From Rhipidocladum racemiflorum (Eukaryota; Streptophyta; Magnoliopsida; Poales; Poaceae), in NCBI GenBank assembly GCA_036346355.1, contig CM070578.1, positions 12,724,501-12,788,500 of the forward strand: 64,000 nt of DNA. Direction: 5' to 3'. Below the pieces are notes generated by a model. It worked only from the letters and a program-made list of their open reading frames with translations, ran no database searches and was not told the origin of the DNA. Below are positions 12,401 to 20,784 of this stretch, piece after piece. Each line of letters starts with the position of its first letter. Position 1 is the first letter of the stretch. The position numbers and the translations under genes were made by a program.

Positions 12401-15400
12401 GGGAGGCGCCCGTGTCAGATTACAAGGTACCCGACGGCCTTCCCAGGTTTCCATGATGCAGTTAGGGGAGAAAGAAGCCACCACCCTGCAAGACCTTTTA
12501 CACAGTTATGAAGAGATATTTGAGGAGCCGCAGGGGCTTCCACCAAGGCGACAATGTGACCACCGCATCACTTTGGCTGAGGGAACAAATCCAATGGTGG
12601 TGCGTCCATACAGATACCCTTATTGGCAAAAGGATGAAATAGAGAAGCAGTGTGAAGCCATGCTGAAGCAGGGCATCATTAGACCCAGCCGCTCACCGTT
12701 CTCATCACCAGTGTTGCTGTTCAAGAAAGCAGATGGAACTTGGCGATTTTGTGTGGATTACCGCGAGTTAAATGCCCGCACGATCAAGGACAAGTTCCCG
12801 ATACCCGTGGTGGAAGAGTTACTTGATGAACTGGGCGGCACACGAATATTCTCCAAATTGGACTTGCACGCAGGCTATCATCAGGTTCGGATGTGGCCAG
12901 CTGATATCGCTAAAACGGCCTTCCGAACACATCACGGCCATTACGAGTTCCTCGTGATGCCTTTTGGGTTATCCAATGCGCCATCAACATTCCATGCACT
13001 AATGAATGAGGTGTTGCAGGAATTTTTGCGTCGGTTTGTGTTGGTATTTTTCGACGACATCTTAGTGTACAGCCGTTCGGAGGAAGAACACTGGGAGCAT
13101 TTGCGTTTGGTAATGAGCAGGCTACAATTGCATGGTCTACACCTCAAACGATCAAAATGCGCTTTTGCACAAGATCGTGTGGGGTATTTGGGGCACATCA
13201 TCTCCCAAAATGGAGTGTCCGCTGATCCAGAAAAGTTGCAAGTAGTAACCAGTTGGCCGCGCCCAATTTAGGTGACAGCTCTCCGAGGGTTTCTGGGCTT
13301 AACAGGATACTACCGGCGCTTTGTGCAAGGCTATGCCATCATCGCCGAACCCCTTACAGCACTTCTTCGCAGGAACAGTTTCCAGTGGACAGACAGCGGA
13401 GGAAGCTTTCTATTGCCTCAAACGGGCGCTAGTTTCGGCGTCGGTGCTGCAGATGCCGTATTTTTCGGCACCATTCGTGGTGGAGTGCGACGCGTCCGAA
13501 ACAGGCATGGGCGCGGTCCTTCAACAACACGGTCACCCCATAGCATATTTCAGCAGGAGATTGGCGGACCGCCACACCAAATTGGCGGCATATGAGCGAG
13601 AACTCATCGGGTTATTGAAGGCCGTGCGGCATTGGAGACCCTATTTATGGGGGCAGTCGTTTACCGTACGAACAGACCATGGGAGCCTCAAATTTATATT
13701 GGAACAGGCTCTCATCACTCCTCCCCAGCAGCACTGGCTTAGTAAACTAATGGGATTTGATTTTCAGGTTGAATACAAGCCCAGGCGTCATAATTTAGCT
13801 GCTGACGCCCTCTCCCGAAGGCATACTGATGAGCCACAGTGCACGGCAGTATCAGAACCCCATGACGTGACTCGGGCGCAGTGGCAGGAATTACTCCGCC
13901 AGGATCCGAAGGTCATCCGCTTGGTCTCCAAATGGGGCGGTAGCACGGGCCTGCACTCGGATGATTCACCATCACTGGCTCAGGCGCCTCCTCAGCCCGC
14001 AATGCCAGTAAGGGAGGACAGCGCGCATCCAGATGAGACCGAGCCAACAGCCGCTGCACAAAACCAGTGGGAGGTACGAGAGGGATTGGTTTATCGCAAC
14101 AATCGTCTTGTCATACCCGTTTCATCTCCCTTAGTGGAGCAGATCATCGCTTCCATCCATGATCTCACTCACGAAGGAGTTCAGAAGACACTGCATCGTC
14201 TCCGGGCCACTTATTTTTGGGACAAACAGCGGGAGTCGGTAGCACGATTTGTGGGCCGATGTGCGGTATGCCAGCAAAGTAAGTCCAGCACGTTATCTCC
14301 GGCCGGGTTGCTTCAACCGCTTCCTGTTCTACGCCAAGTCTGGGTGGATATTTCCATGGATTTTATAATTGACTTGCCTAAATCTCAAGGCAAAACGATG
14401 CTCTTGGTGGTCGTGGATCGCTTGTCCAAGTATGCTCATTTCCTTTCGCTCTCCAGACCAGCGACAGCTTCAACAGTGGCCAAGTTATTCTTTGACCAGG
14501 TGGTACGGTTGCACGGCATTCCTGAGTCTATAGTCTCCGACAGGGATCCGGTGTTTCTCAGTACTTTCTGGCAAAACCTTTTCAAGCAAAGTGGAACTAC
14601 CCTCCTAATGTCGATAGCATACCACCCCCAAACTGATGGGTAGACGGAGGTGGTCAATCGCACAGTCGAAATGTATCTTCGTTGCTTCTGTGCAACAACG
14701 CCTGCCGCTTGGACACAATGGGTACCATGGGCGGAGTTTTGCTACAACTCATCGTACCACACCACCCTCCGCATGGCACCTTTTGAGTTAGTCTATGGTC
14801 GACCTCCACCTTCACTGTTGCCATATCAACAAGGGGCGTCCGTGATCGATGCCGTTGATTGTGCCCTAGTCGACAGGGATGAACAACTGCAACAAGCTCG
14901 GCGTCATCTGCTCCAAGCTCAAAACTATATGAAGCAGCGTTATGACAAACACCATAGGGAGGTGGCATTTGAAGTCGGCGACTGGGTCTGGCTCAAGTTG
15001 CAGCACCATCGCCAAGGCTCCATACGAATGAGTCTACAGACCAAGCTGGGTCCTAAATTCTTCGGACCATACCAGGTGGAGGCGCGCATTGGGGCTGTGG
15101 CTTACCGCCTGACGCTGCCACCGGAAGCTCGGCTCCACAATGTCTTTCACGTTTCCTTGTTAAAGACATTTAAAGGCGAGCCGCCCAGCCAATTAGCTCC
15201 TTTACCGGCCGATGTCACACCGACGCCTGAGCCAACCCAGCCTGCCCCCCACAGCATCATGGCTCAACGCTTCATCAATGGTGCGCGTCAGTTGCTAGCA
15301 GGGTTAAAAATTTCGTTTTAGGGCAAATCTCGTCAACGACCGAAATCCGATTTTTCGCCGAGATCTCGTTATTTCGGACGAAATCCGAACGAAATTCAAA

Positions 15401-17886
15401 AAGCAAAATTTGAATCCGGTTTTTTTTTAACCGAAATTACTGAGATTTCGGTTCAAAAACCGAAATTTCGCCGAGAATAACCGAGATTTCGGTAAAATTC
15501 AACTAAACGGAAAATGGTTCAAACGACGTCAAATTTTTTTGAAATTTTGGTCAGACATGGGAAATGCCTTGAAGAATCCAATCCGGTCAAATTTTGGTCA
15601 AATTTCGGTCAAAAAACCGAGATTTCGGTCCATTTCACCGAAATTTCGTCGAGATTATAGGGTACTATAGCAATTTTAAATTTTTTTAGGGTTTCTTTAA
15701 TTTCGCCGGGATTATGGAACTCGGGGGGGTTCGAAAACCGAAATTTCGGCGAGATTTCGCGGGATTTCGGCGAGAATTTGAACCCTGGTTGCTAGTACAT
15801 TGGGCTGGTGAATCACTAGAGGATGCGACCTGGATTGACGCCATAACCTTCCGTCGTTCATATCCCGATTGCCAGCTTGCGGACAAGCTTGTTTTCCATG
15901 GAGGGGGTAATGATATGGATCGTGTCTATTATAGAAAGGGGAGTAGAGGATCTGCCGCATAGGCCATGCTGCATGCGCCGTTAGCCATGCAAGGTAGATC
16001 CCTATTTTGCAGATTTCCAATTGGTAGTTTTCAATCAGTTGTTACTTTCTATCTTTAGTTTGTTACCTTCCTTGTACCGGGGGATATAAGGAAAAGAAAG
16101 AAATAAGAAAAGGGCATGTTGAATTTTGCCGAAATCACAATCTAAGGCGGTGGCTCCGAAAACAGCCAAGTTACCTGTCTCGCCGGCGGGATCGTCGGTG
16201 AGCATCCATCGCCCGGGCTCCAGACCGGGCACTCGCGCGTACGAGCAAGCCCTCGGGGATCAAGCTCGTACCACAAGCCCAGATATATGGCCAGTTTAGG
16301 CTTGGGATATGAAGCCAGATACCAGATAGCAAACCAGGTTGGTCCAGCCCCTTGCCGACCTGAAAAAATGACCAAGGGCCTATGGCCTCGCCAGCACAGT
16401 CAAGGGTTGTTATTGGGCCGGGTTTGACCTTTTGCTTGGCAGCCCAAAGGGAACATAGCCAATGCTGACCTGGCCTGACTTTTGCTTAGGTCTACTTGTC
16501 AGGACAGAGAGAGTAGTGGTTAATCCAACATTTGTAGTATGATTTTGTTAATCAGAAAAGATTGTATTCAAGCATCAGTATGTTAAGATTGCAACTTGGG
16601 TGTATTGGACTATTGGTACTTTTAGAGAGTAGTGGTTGTCAAGGCGTCGCCTAGGCGTTTTGGCGGCAGAGGACCGCCATGCCAGCTCGCCGCACCTGGG
16701 CAGGGAAAGGCGCCCGCCTGGGCCGTCCAGGTGTCGCCCATGGCGTCAAGGCGTCGCCAAGATGGGCAACGTGGGTCGTCTGGCCGTAGGTGCAAGGGCC
16801 TTCCCCGTCGCCTCTGTTGGTGGTCGCCGCATCCTCGCCCTCCCCCGTGATCGTCGCCCGCCCGCCACGCCGTCAATGGAGTGGCGGCGAGGCCTCACTC
16901 CGCCGCCGCCGCTGCCTGGCTGCTTTGCCGCGCCGCCGCATTGATGGCCGCTTCGCCGCTTCGCCGCCACCACTTGCCGCTTGCGCCTCGCTGCGTTAAT
17001 AGAGTAGAGTGCAACAGAGGCACTCACCGACCCGCCACGCTGTCGGCCGCCTACTGGCCGATCACTACGTCGCTGGCTCGCCGCGCCACGCTACGCTTTG
17101 GCGCCACTTCGCCGCCACCGCCACAGAAACAGAGGATTGAGGGTAGGGTTTCAAGTGAGGAATTAAGGATTGAGGGCTAATGGGCCTTCCTATTGGGCTG
17201 TGTGAGAAATGAGTGAAATTAGTGGGCTTATAGCTATAATATAACATATTTAGCCCAATTACATGCATATACATGTATTACTCTTACTATATGAATGAGT
17301 GAATGCATTCATACAAGGTATATATGTCGTAGATGTATTGGTGATGATAATATTTTTGGTAGCCTAATCACTAGGTGTCCATGCATGATATATATATGTA
17401 TTGGTGATAATGTGATATACTGAACCTTCACCTAATCCTCGTCTAGGCGTCCAGGCGATGGGCTGACGCCTCACCTCGCCTTGTTGCCTTGACAACTATG
17501 GTCATGGGTGATTTTGGGAGATAGAAATTTGACATTAAGTTTAACATATCGTTTTAAGTTGTTCCATAATACAGAGCCCAGCATCCTGTCATCATGCAAA
17601 ATTTCTGAAACTGGCTTTTTTTTTAAAAAAAAAATGGTGGACTTCTGATTATCAACTGCTACAATTGATGTTGTAGCTTTTTTTACATTCATTTACTTAT
17701 GGACATTAAGGAATAAATTTGGCTTTGATTAAATGTGATATCTACATCATTCACATATACTTAAGATAATGAAATTCTATGAAAATTATCATTCAGGTGG
17801 GCTCAATTATTGAACTGAGAAGGTCCTATCAAGCGTATAATGTGATGCCAGCACTAAGAAAAGTTTTGAGGAGATATGGTGCTTAA
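495..17886 (+). CDS. SCY2: SecY-type plastid translocase subunit SCY2 (5' part outside the window)
   Basis: Encodes the C-terminal half of a SecY-family channel protein of the plastid SCY2 type, which inserts proteins into plastid inner membranes. Exons read: about 495-578 (start uncertain), 1452-1593, 5964-6083, 6151-6280, 9125-9248, 9349-9455 and 17797-17886 (TAA). From exon 1452 on, borders are GT-AG and phases join without a break. Residues [57 protein letters not shown] and [19 protein letters not shown] follow the order of SCY2; hydrophobic stretches fit the late SecY membrane helices. Oddities: the first visible exon lacks a good acceptor (GG stands where AG is expected), the start of exon 1452 reads [12 protein letters not shown] where I expect a Trp-rich loop, and the last intron is 8.3 kb because of insertions. 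Identity is confident; whether the copy is fully functional is not. Confidence 0.85.
579..1451 (+). other. SCY2 intron without a recognisable element
   Basis: Spliced-out sequence between the exons ending at 578 and starting at 1452. It is AT-rich, starts with GT and ends GCAG. I see no open frame or transposon terminus in it. Confidence 0.6.
2205..2440 (+). repeat. Dispersed repeat shared with about 57,845-58,015
   Basis: Both places begin with TTTACTACTTTAAAAGAAG and then share CCCTC, a GTCGA-containing stretch and a later ACAAACTCA(C/T)CTTATCT. A shared left end with diverging bodies fits a Helitron or other non-TIR element family, but I do not see a matching 3' hairpin, so the class is open. 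Confidence 0.4.
2484..2764. mobile_element. Tourist-like (PIF/Harbinger) MITE in a SCY2 intron
   Basis: 281 bp with inverted ends GGCCTTGTTTGGTACGG and CCAAACGGGGCC, flanked on both sides by TAA (2481-2483 and 2765-2767). A 3-bp TAA duplication and GGCC ends are hallmarks of Tourist MITEs. The interior repeats a GTAGAAACG motif. It has no coding capacity. Confidence 0.75.
2765..4001. other. Intron sequence with GACTAGTCG repeats and a GC-rich block
   Basis: About 2,770-2,930 and 3,540-3,600 carry repeated GACTAGTCG and GACTAATCG words, typical of the decayed interior of a DNA transposon. Between and after them lies GC-rich sequence with open frames but no recognisable protein. I treat it as decayed transposon DNA inside the SCY2 intron. 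Confidence 0.4.
4002..4381. mobile_element. 380-bp foldback element with LTR-like ends
   Basis: Two almost perfect inverted arms of 147 bp (4002-4148 and 4235-4381) flank an 86-bp loop. The element starts TGTGGCGACC, ends GGTCGCCACA and is flanked by GTGGA on both sides (3997-4001 and 4382-4386). TG...CA ends with a 5-bp duplication are the mark of an LTR or solo LTR, yet the foldback shape is that of a MITE. It lies in the 4.4-kb SCY2 intron, so the pre-mRNA would carry a very stable hairpin. Confidence 0.8.
4387..5963 (+). other. Rest of the 4.4-kb SCY2 intron
   Basis: GC-rich up to about 5,110, then AT-rich. Short open frames occur but none resembles a known protein, and no paired transposon termini are visible. 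A pyrimidine-rich tract and TTGTAG precede the exon at 5964. Confidence 0.5.
6410..6760 (-). repeat. Possible solo-LTR-like fragment in a SCY2 intron
   Basis: On the minus strand this stretch has TATAAAAGGGAGGG (a TATA-box-like site, plus-strand position near 6,630-6,643) followed by GTGTACTCTATTGAAGG, an order typical of LTR promoters. I find no partner LTR and no clear TG...CA ends with a target duplication, so this is a weak call. Confidence 0.25.
7149..7278 (+). repeat. 5' LTR of the short LTR element
   Basis: 130 bp starting TGTTAAGGATAT and ending CATTCATAACA, nearly identical to 8639-8768. It contains CTCTATATATTG, a possible TATA box. Confidence 0.9.
7279..7297 (+). other. Primer-binding site of the short LTR element
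   Basis: TGGTATCAGAGCC directly follows the LTR and is complementary to the 3' end of initiator tRNA-Met, the usual plant LTR-element primer. Confidence 0.85.
8121..8222 (+). pseudogene. Remnant of a copia-type gag N-terminus inside the short element
   Basis: A 33-codon frame begins at an ATG after an A-run and ends at TAA. Its residues include [15 protein letters not shown], which resembles the N-terminus of gag proteins in grass copia elements. It then breaks off. This suggests the short element was derived by deletion from a coding copia element. The match is from memory of the family and is short. Confidence 0.4.
8639..8768 (+). repeat. 3' LTR of the short LTR element
   Basis: 130-bp partner of 7149-7278, preceded by the polypurine tract and followed by the target duplication ATAGA. 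Confidence 0.9.
10379..10764 (+). repeat. 5' LTR of the Ty3/gypsy element
   Basis: 386 bp, TGATATGGATCG...CTCGTACCA. It carries GGGGATATAAGG, a possible TATA box. Compared with the 3' LTR it has 23 extra bases near 10,480-10,502, built from a repeat of TTTCCTATTTTGCAG. Confidence 0.95.
10797..13271 (+). CDS. Gag-protease-reverse transcriptase part of the gypsy polyprotein, ended by a stop
   Basis: About 824 codons from the ATG at 10797, chosen because the upstream frame lies in the LTR and primer site. In order: a coiled-coil-like N-terminus, the gag domain (about 11,100-11,430), a CCHC-like knuckle with CYNCDE...GHRC (about 11,890-11,940), a protease active site DSGSTHNF (near 12,105) and reverse transcriptase (about 12,600-13,200) with the FFDD catalytic box near 13,050. 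The frame ends at TAG (13269-13271) right before [14 protein letters not shown], a conserved segment that continues in the same frame, so the stop is a disabling mutation. Confidence 0.9.
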   Translation: MANPVEDRVTVLETEVKAMKGMMEEMMKLLKGKNQAVELTEDGENSKAHPIESARRTGQQGERPPWRGGRNCLDREEHADGWRRGAGRGNEEDHRWIPRPPRFYLPDYDGQDDPLGWLRRCERFFRVHRIPEEEYVEIAGLHLSGEAQEVLDNWQRDEPWIAWDDFAEAFTQRFTRHSSIGPLGDLVNLKQGGNAIDEYAREFQRFLARTTRMRKVDQMETFMAGLSVALGAEVRRERPRDLAEATGIAREAEARKAAWIAEAIEGMSTSVRGRGPVHNQTCNSSVPPANPGSSASGYQSGGMAQLGRVFGAQVTKTGEQSAQGSDGHSTLSRTTPAVSTQSSAASVPSRRRLNADQLADRRAKGLCYNCDEVYSRGHRCKRLFHLEVEDVEGEEVEEDELCEDVSLSMIAALGPKHGNTMQVLVQTVNHSWQGLIDSGSTHNFVSAYAAGREKWETSPKQSSKSTLQQVRVAGGAHLPCLGTLEADFTIQGKQFTASFIILPIEGFDVILGVQWLRTLRDIHWNFTELTMEFNWGGARVRLQGTRRPSQVSMMQLGEKEATTLQDLLHSYEEIFEEPQGLPPRRQCDHRITLAEGTNPMVVRPYRYPYWQKDEIEKQCEAMLKQGIIRPSRSPFSSPVLLFKKADGTWRFCVDYRELNARTIKDKFPIPVVEELLDELGGTRIFSKLDLHAGYHQVRMWPADIAKTAFRTHHGHYEFLVMPFGLSNAPSTFHALMNEVLQEFLRRFVLVFFDDILVYSRSEEEHWEHLRLVMSRLQLHGLHLKRSKCAFAQDRVGYLGHIISQNGVSADPEKLQVVTSWPRPI
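13272..14643 (+). pseudogene. RNase H and integrase part of the gypsy pol, frameshifted and stopped
   Basis: The frame resumes after the stop at 13269, then shifts near 13,385-13,400 between FQWT and AEEAFYCLK. RNase H follows ([13 protein letters not shown] near 13,480; [10 protein letters not shown] near 13,670), then the integrase HHCC finger (about 14,160-14,280) and the catalytic core with [11 protein letters not shown] and [12 protein letters not shown] at 14641-14643 interrupts the core just after HPQTDG. Confidence 0.9.
14644..15962 (+). pseudogene. Integrase C-terminus and chromodomain-like tail, split by a MITE
   Basis: After the stop at 14641 the same frame continues through the integrase end and the GPY-type module ([20 protein letters not shown], about 15,045) to [10 protein letters not shown]. 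The tail then reads NGARQLL up to 15298, is cut by the MITE at 15299-15787, and resumes with [17 protein letters not shown], a chromodomain-like segment. The frame runs through the purine tract into the 3' LTR and stops at 15960-15962. Confidence 0.8.
15299..15787. mobile_element. hAT-type MITE nested in the gypsy element
   Basis: 489 bp with inverted ends CAGGGTT and AACCCTG, flanked by the perfect 8-bp duplication GTTGCTAG (15291-15298 and 15788-15795), the hAT signature. The interior is built from many copies of GAGATTTCGG/CCGAAATTTCG words in both orientations. It has no coding capacity. It must postdate the host gypsy element. Confidence 0.9.
15911..16273 (+). repeat. 3' LTR of the Ty3/gypsy element
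   Basis: 363 bp, partner of 10379-10764, followed by the target duplication CAAGC. Confidence 0.95.
16630..17498. mobile_element. TIR element with CAAGGCG ends in the last SCY2 intron
   Basis: About 870 bp. The left end reads TAGTGGTTGTCAAGGCGTCG and the right end, reverse-complemented, TAGTTGTCAAGGCAACAAGG, so the two match over GTTGTCAAGGC. Subterminal AGGCGTC words recur near both ends. The left half is very GC-rich (CGCCGCC runs) and the right half AT-rich. TAG...CTA ends suggest a hAT-like element, but I see no clean 8-bp duplication, so the ends may be a few bases off. Confidence 0.55.
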
Positions 17887-20784
17887 GGTTATTTAAGCAC
17901 ATATGGTGGTCATGATGGTGTCATCCACAAGGTTTTTTTTACTTTGCTGCTAATGTTTATCAATATTTGAAGCTAAAATTAGTTTCTGCTATTTGCCCTT
18001 ATAGAAGTGCATTATTTGGAAAATTTTCATGGGTTGCAGGCTTACAGTTTCTTAAGGTGTTGCAGCCTGAGCCCTTGATTGTTGTCAACAGCTTGCAGTA
18101 CAGTACAGTGCACTATGACGAGCTTTATAACTCACAAGCTGCTGTTGGGTCTGGATTGGTTTTGCATCGGTCATCAATGACATAACTGAACTAAGGAACC
18201 AATGACAATGTCCAGCTGTTCTTAGTAAAGCTAAGCTATTGTGCCTTTGTGCACTGTTGCAATGGTTGATGGCTTGATGCAATGTGAACGAAAATTTGGA
18301 TACCAGGTTCATCCTGTTGTATAAATTTCTGGCGGATCACACTGCTAAACTGCTAACTGGAAGTTGGATTTGTAGCTGCCTCGCGGTAGATATGTTTGGG
18401 GGTAGGCGAAATGAACGATCTCTGAAAAAGGCCAACACAAACTGTTGGATTTGTAGTTGATTGTTCGAACGGTGTAATCTTTATCAATATACAAAGCGGT
18501 GTAATGAAGATCATTTTGTTTTGTTTGTGTAAAACCAAAGTGCTTGTAGGCGTATCCTTTGTAACTTTGATTAGAGGAAATTTGCCTATTATATATGGTT
18601 ATGTAGGAGATGGTTTATGGTTAAACAATCACACAGAACTTCTTTCCGGGCTCCTCGAGGGCTATTATATTCATCCTCACGAGTCAAAATTCATATTTTT
18701 TTCATTTGCAATGACATACCACCAAAGGCAAAGGAGTTTGGATCTTAGGCAAGAGCTACCTGTCAAGGTGGGGTGTTTGGTAACCTCCCTAAAATCTAGC
18801 TTTGCCAAGTTAGTTTGCCGCAAGAAAATGCTTGCCAACGAGGGAGAGCGAAAACGGCTCTCCTCCGACGGCTAGCTCGGCTTCCTGCGCTGCTAATGCA
18901 CGAGAGGGGTATGTTTGGGGACTGGGGAGGCCGTAGTTTTTCCGAAAAGCTATTATTTAGTTTTTTGGGCTAAAGAGTAGCTATATTTTTTTTTATAAGA
19001 GATCGTTTGACAGAAAGCTAATTTCTCTTAATTATAAAATGCAAAAGTAGATTTAATTTAGCTTTTAGCTTTTGTATATGACTTCTAAATTATACTCCAC
19101 CAAAAATCGTTTAAAAGTAAGCTGTTTGAAAGGCTTGCTGGATTTTTGAAAGTTGAAACTAGTTTTAAGCCCCAAGCAGGGCCATAAAACGCCTTTCTTC
19201 AGGTCACGCTTTCAATCGAGTTGCTGCTCCTGCTTCAGATTTCGATTACCTGTTCACCGCTCATCCTTCTTTGCCACAACTGACGTGTCTTTCCTCCGTT
19301 TGACCATCGCATTCGTTCCCGGCTCCGGCTGCCGTTCAAACTTCGATGCCAACCCGTCGAGCTTCCGTTGCCGTTCGATCGTTGATTGCCCTCCGATTGC
19401 TCCTCCTCTGATAGAAAGCTGAGTTTCAGTTATATGTTTTCAAAGCAATTGAACCAAACGCTTGGCCTTGCCAATGTGGGCATAGCTCAAATGGGCTAAC
19501 TCTTGTGTGTCAGGCTAGGCAACCTAAGCAACCAAACGTATGTACCTGTACCCAACCGATTGAGCATTCAATAAGAATAAGAATAAATACAACGTACATG
19601 AAATCGGTGACAGCTCGCTGGAAAATCTCAAACCCATAACCTGTTTAGATGTCTACCAGTTCATTTAACATTTGCGCATTTGGGTGGGGAACTGGGGAAC
19701 AAACATTCTCCAATCCGACGCATATTTTAGGTATTGATTACGATGTAGACAGTTATTACTCAGCTCTTTCGTGACAATTTCAACACTACAAATGTTTAAG
19801 AGGTGTTTCTATGCTTTTTATTTTTAAAATTACACAAATATTAAAACATGAATGAAGGTTAGATGGTGATTACTTACCCCTTCGCTTGTTTCAAAATTTG
19901 TGCAAATTATACTGAGAGAGAAAGCATAGAAACATGCTCTAAATAATTTGTGACTAGATAGTAGATTAGGCAGTAGCACTCCGTGGGTGTGTCATGATTC
20001 TCTTTAAAGCCAAAGAGAATGCTACAGCCTAGAGTGCCACTTCACCACCTCCGCAAAAATGCTTAGTGAAATTTTGAAATTACATCTAGGTTCTTTTATT
20101 GAGGTATTTTGCAAAAAAAACCTTATAATTTTGCAAATTCACGTTCAGATCCTAGCCAAGTGCTTTTTCACAAAAATCCTCATAGATCCATGAAATTGCG
20201 CATCCATCCGAAAAGAGCCTTTTTGCAAAAAAAACGTGGTTCCAAAAAATTACACCTCCGTTTTCGCATCTAGCGTACGGATTTTTCTTGGCGTCTAAAC
20301 GATGTACCAAAATCCACTCGGCACAACGAAAAGCAAGACTACCTAATTGTTCAAATAGCCCCTGCACCCCTCCTGTCCCGATCCGCTAACGATGTATCAA
20401 CAGTGACAGCGACGAAAGGTTAATCTGTCACTAACTAGTCGCCGTTGCTATCCGTCCACTGCCCGCGCCTCCACCACCTCCACCGCCCGATACAGGGAAA
20501 AAAAACGCCCCGAAACACGCGGCAACGGCCGTAAAACCGCCTCGAAAAGTCGATCCGAGTCCTCCCCGTCCTGTCGCAAACTCGCATCCCCCGCGTCAAC
20601 CCCACCACCGTTCGCACGCGCTCTCCCACGGTCCCACCGCGACACGCCTAAAGCATACCTCCTCTTCCTTCCCTCCTCCCCACCCCACGCGTCAAATCCA
20701 CCGCCCCAACCCGCCTCGCCTGACCTCCCCACCCGCTTCTCCTCCCACCTCCCCGGCCCGCGCGGTGCCGCAGAGCAGGAGGCC
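17887..20784. other. Spacer between SCY2 and the RING ligase gene
   Basis: The first 600 bp are probably SCY2 3' UTR and flank. About 18,770-19,470 has words such as GTGTTTGG and CCAAACG at intervals and looks like decayed transposon DNA. 20,380-20,784 becomes GC-rich with CpGs and should hold the promoter and 5' UTR of the next gene. No other gene is recognisable. Confidence 0.5.
19800..19939. mobile_element. Small Tourist-like MITE, copy A
   Basis: 140 bp with inverted ends around GTTTCTATGCTTT / AAAGCATAGAAAC and TAA on both sides (19797-19799 and 19940-19942). A second copy lies at about 40,257-40,398 and shares GATGGTGATTACTTACCCC in the middle. Confidence 0.65.

Larger units (their letters stand above)
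10379..16273 (+). mobile_element. Ty3/gypsy retrotransposon, chromodomain-type, defective
   Basis: 5,895 bp with TG...CA LTRs (10379-10764 and 15911-16273), target duplication CAAGC (10374-10378 and 16274-16278), a primer-binding site TTGGTATCAGAGCC just inside the left LTR and the purine tract ATGGAGGGGG before the right one. It sits in sense orientation in the last SCY2 intron. Gag, protease, reverse transcriptase, RNase H and integrase follow in gypsy order. The LTRs differ by 8 substitutions in 363 aligned positions (about 2.2%) and one 23-bp indel. Two in-frame stops, one frameshift and a 489-bp MITE break the polyprotein, so this copy cannot encode an intact polyprotein. Confidence 0.95.
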
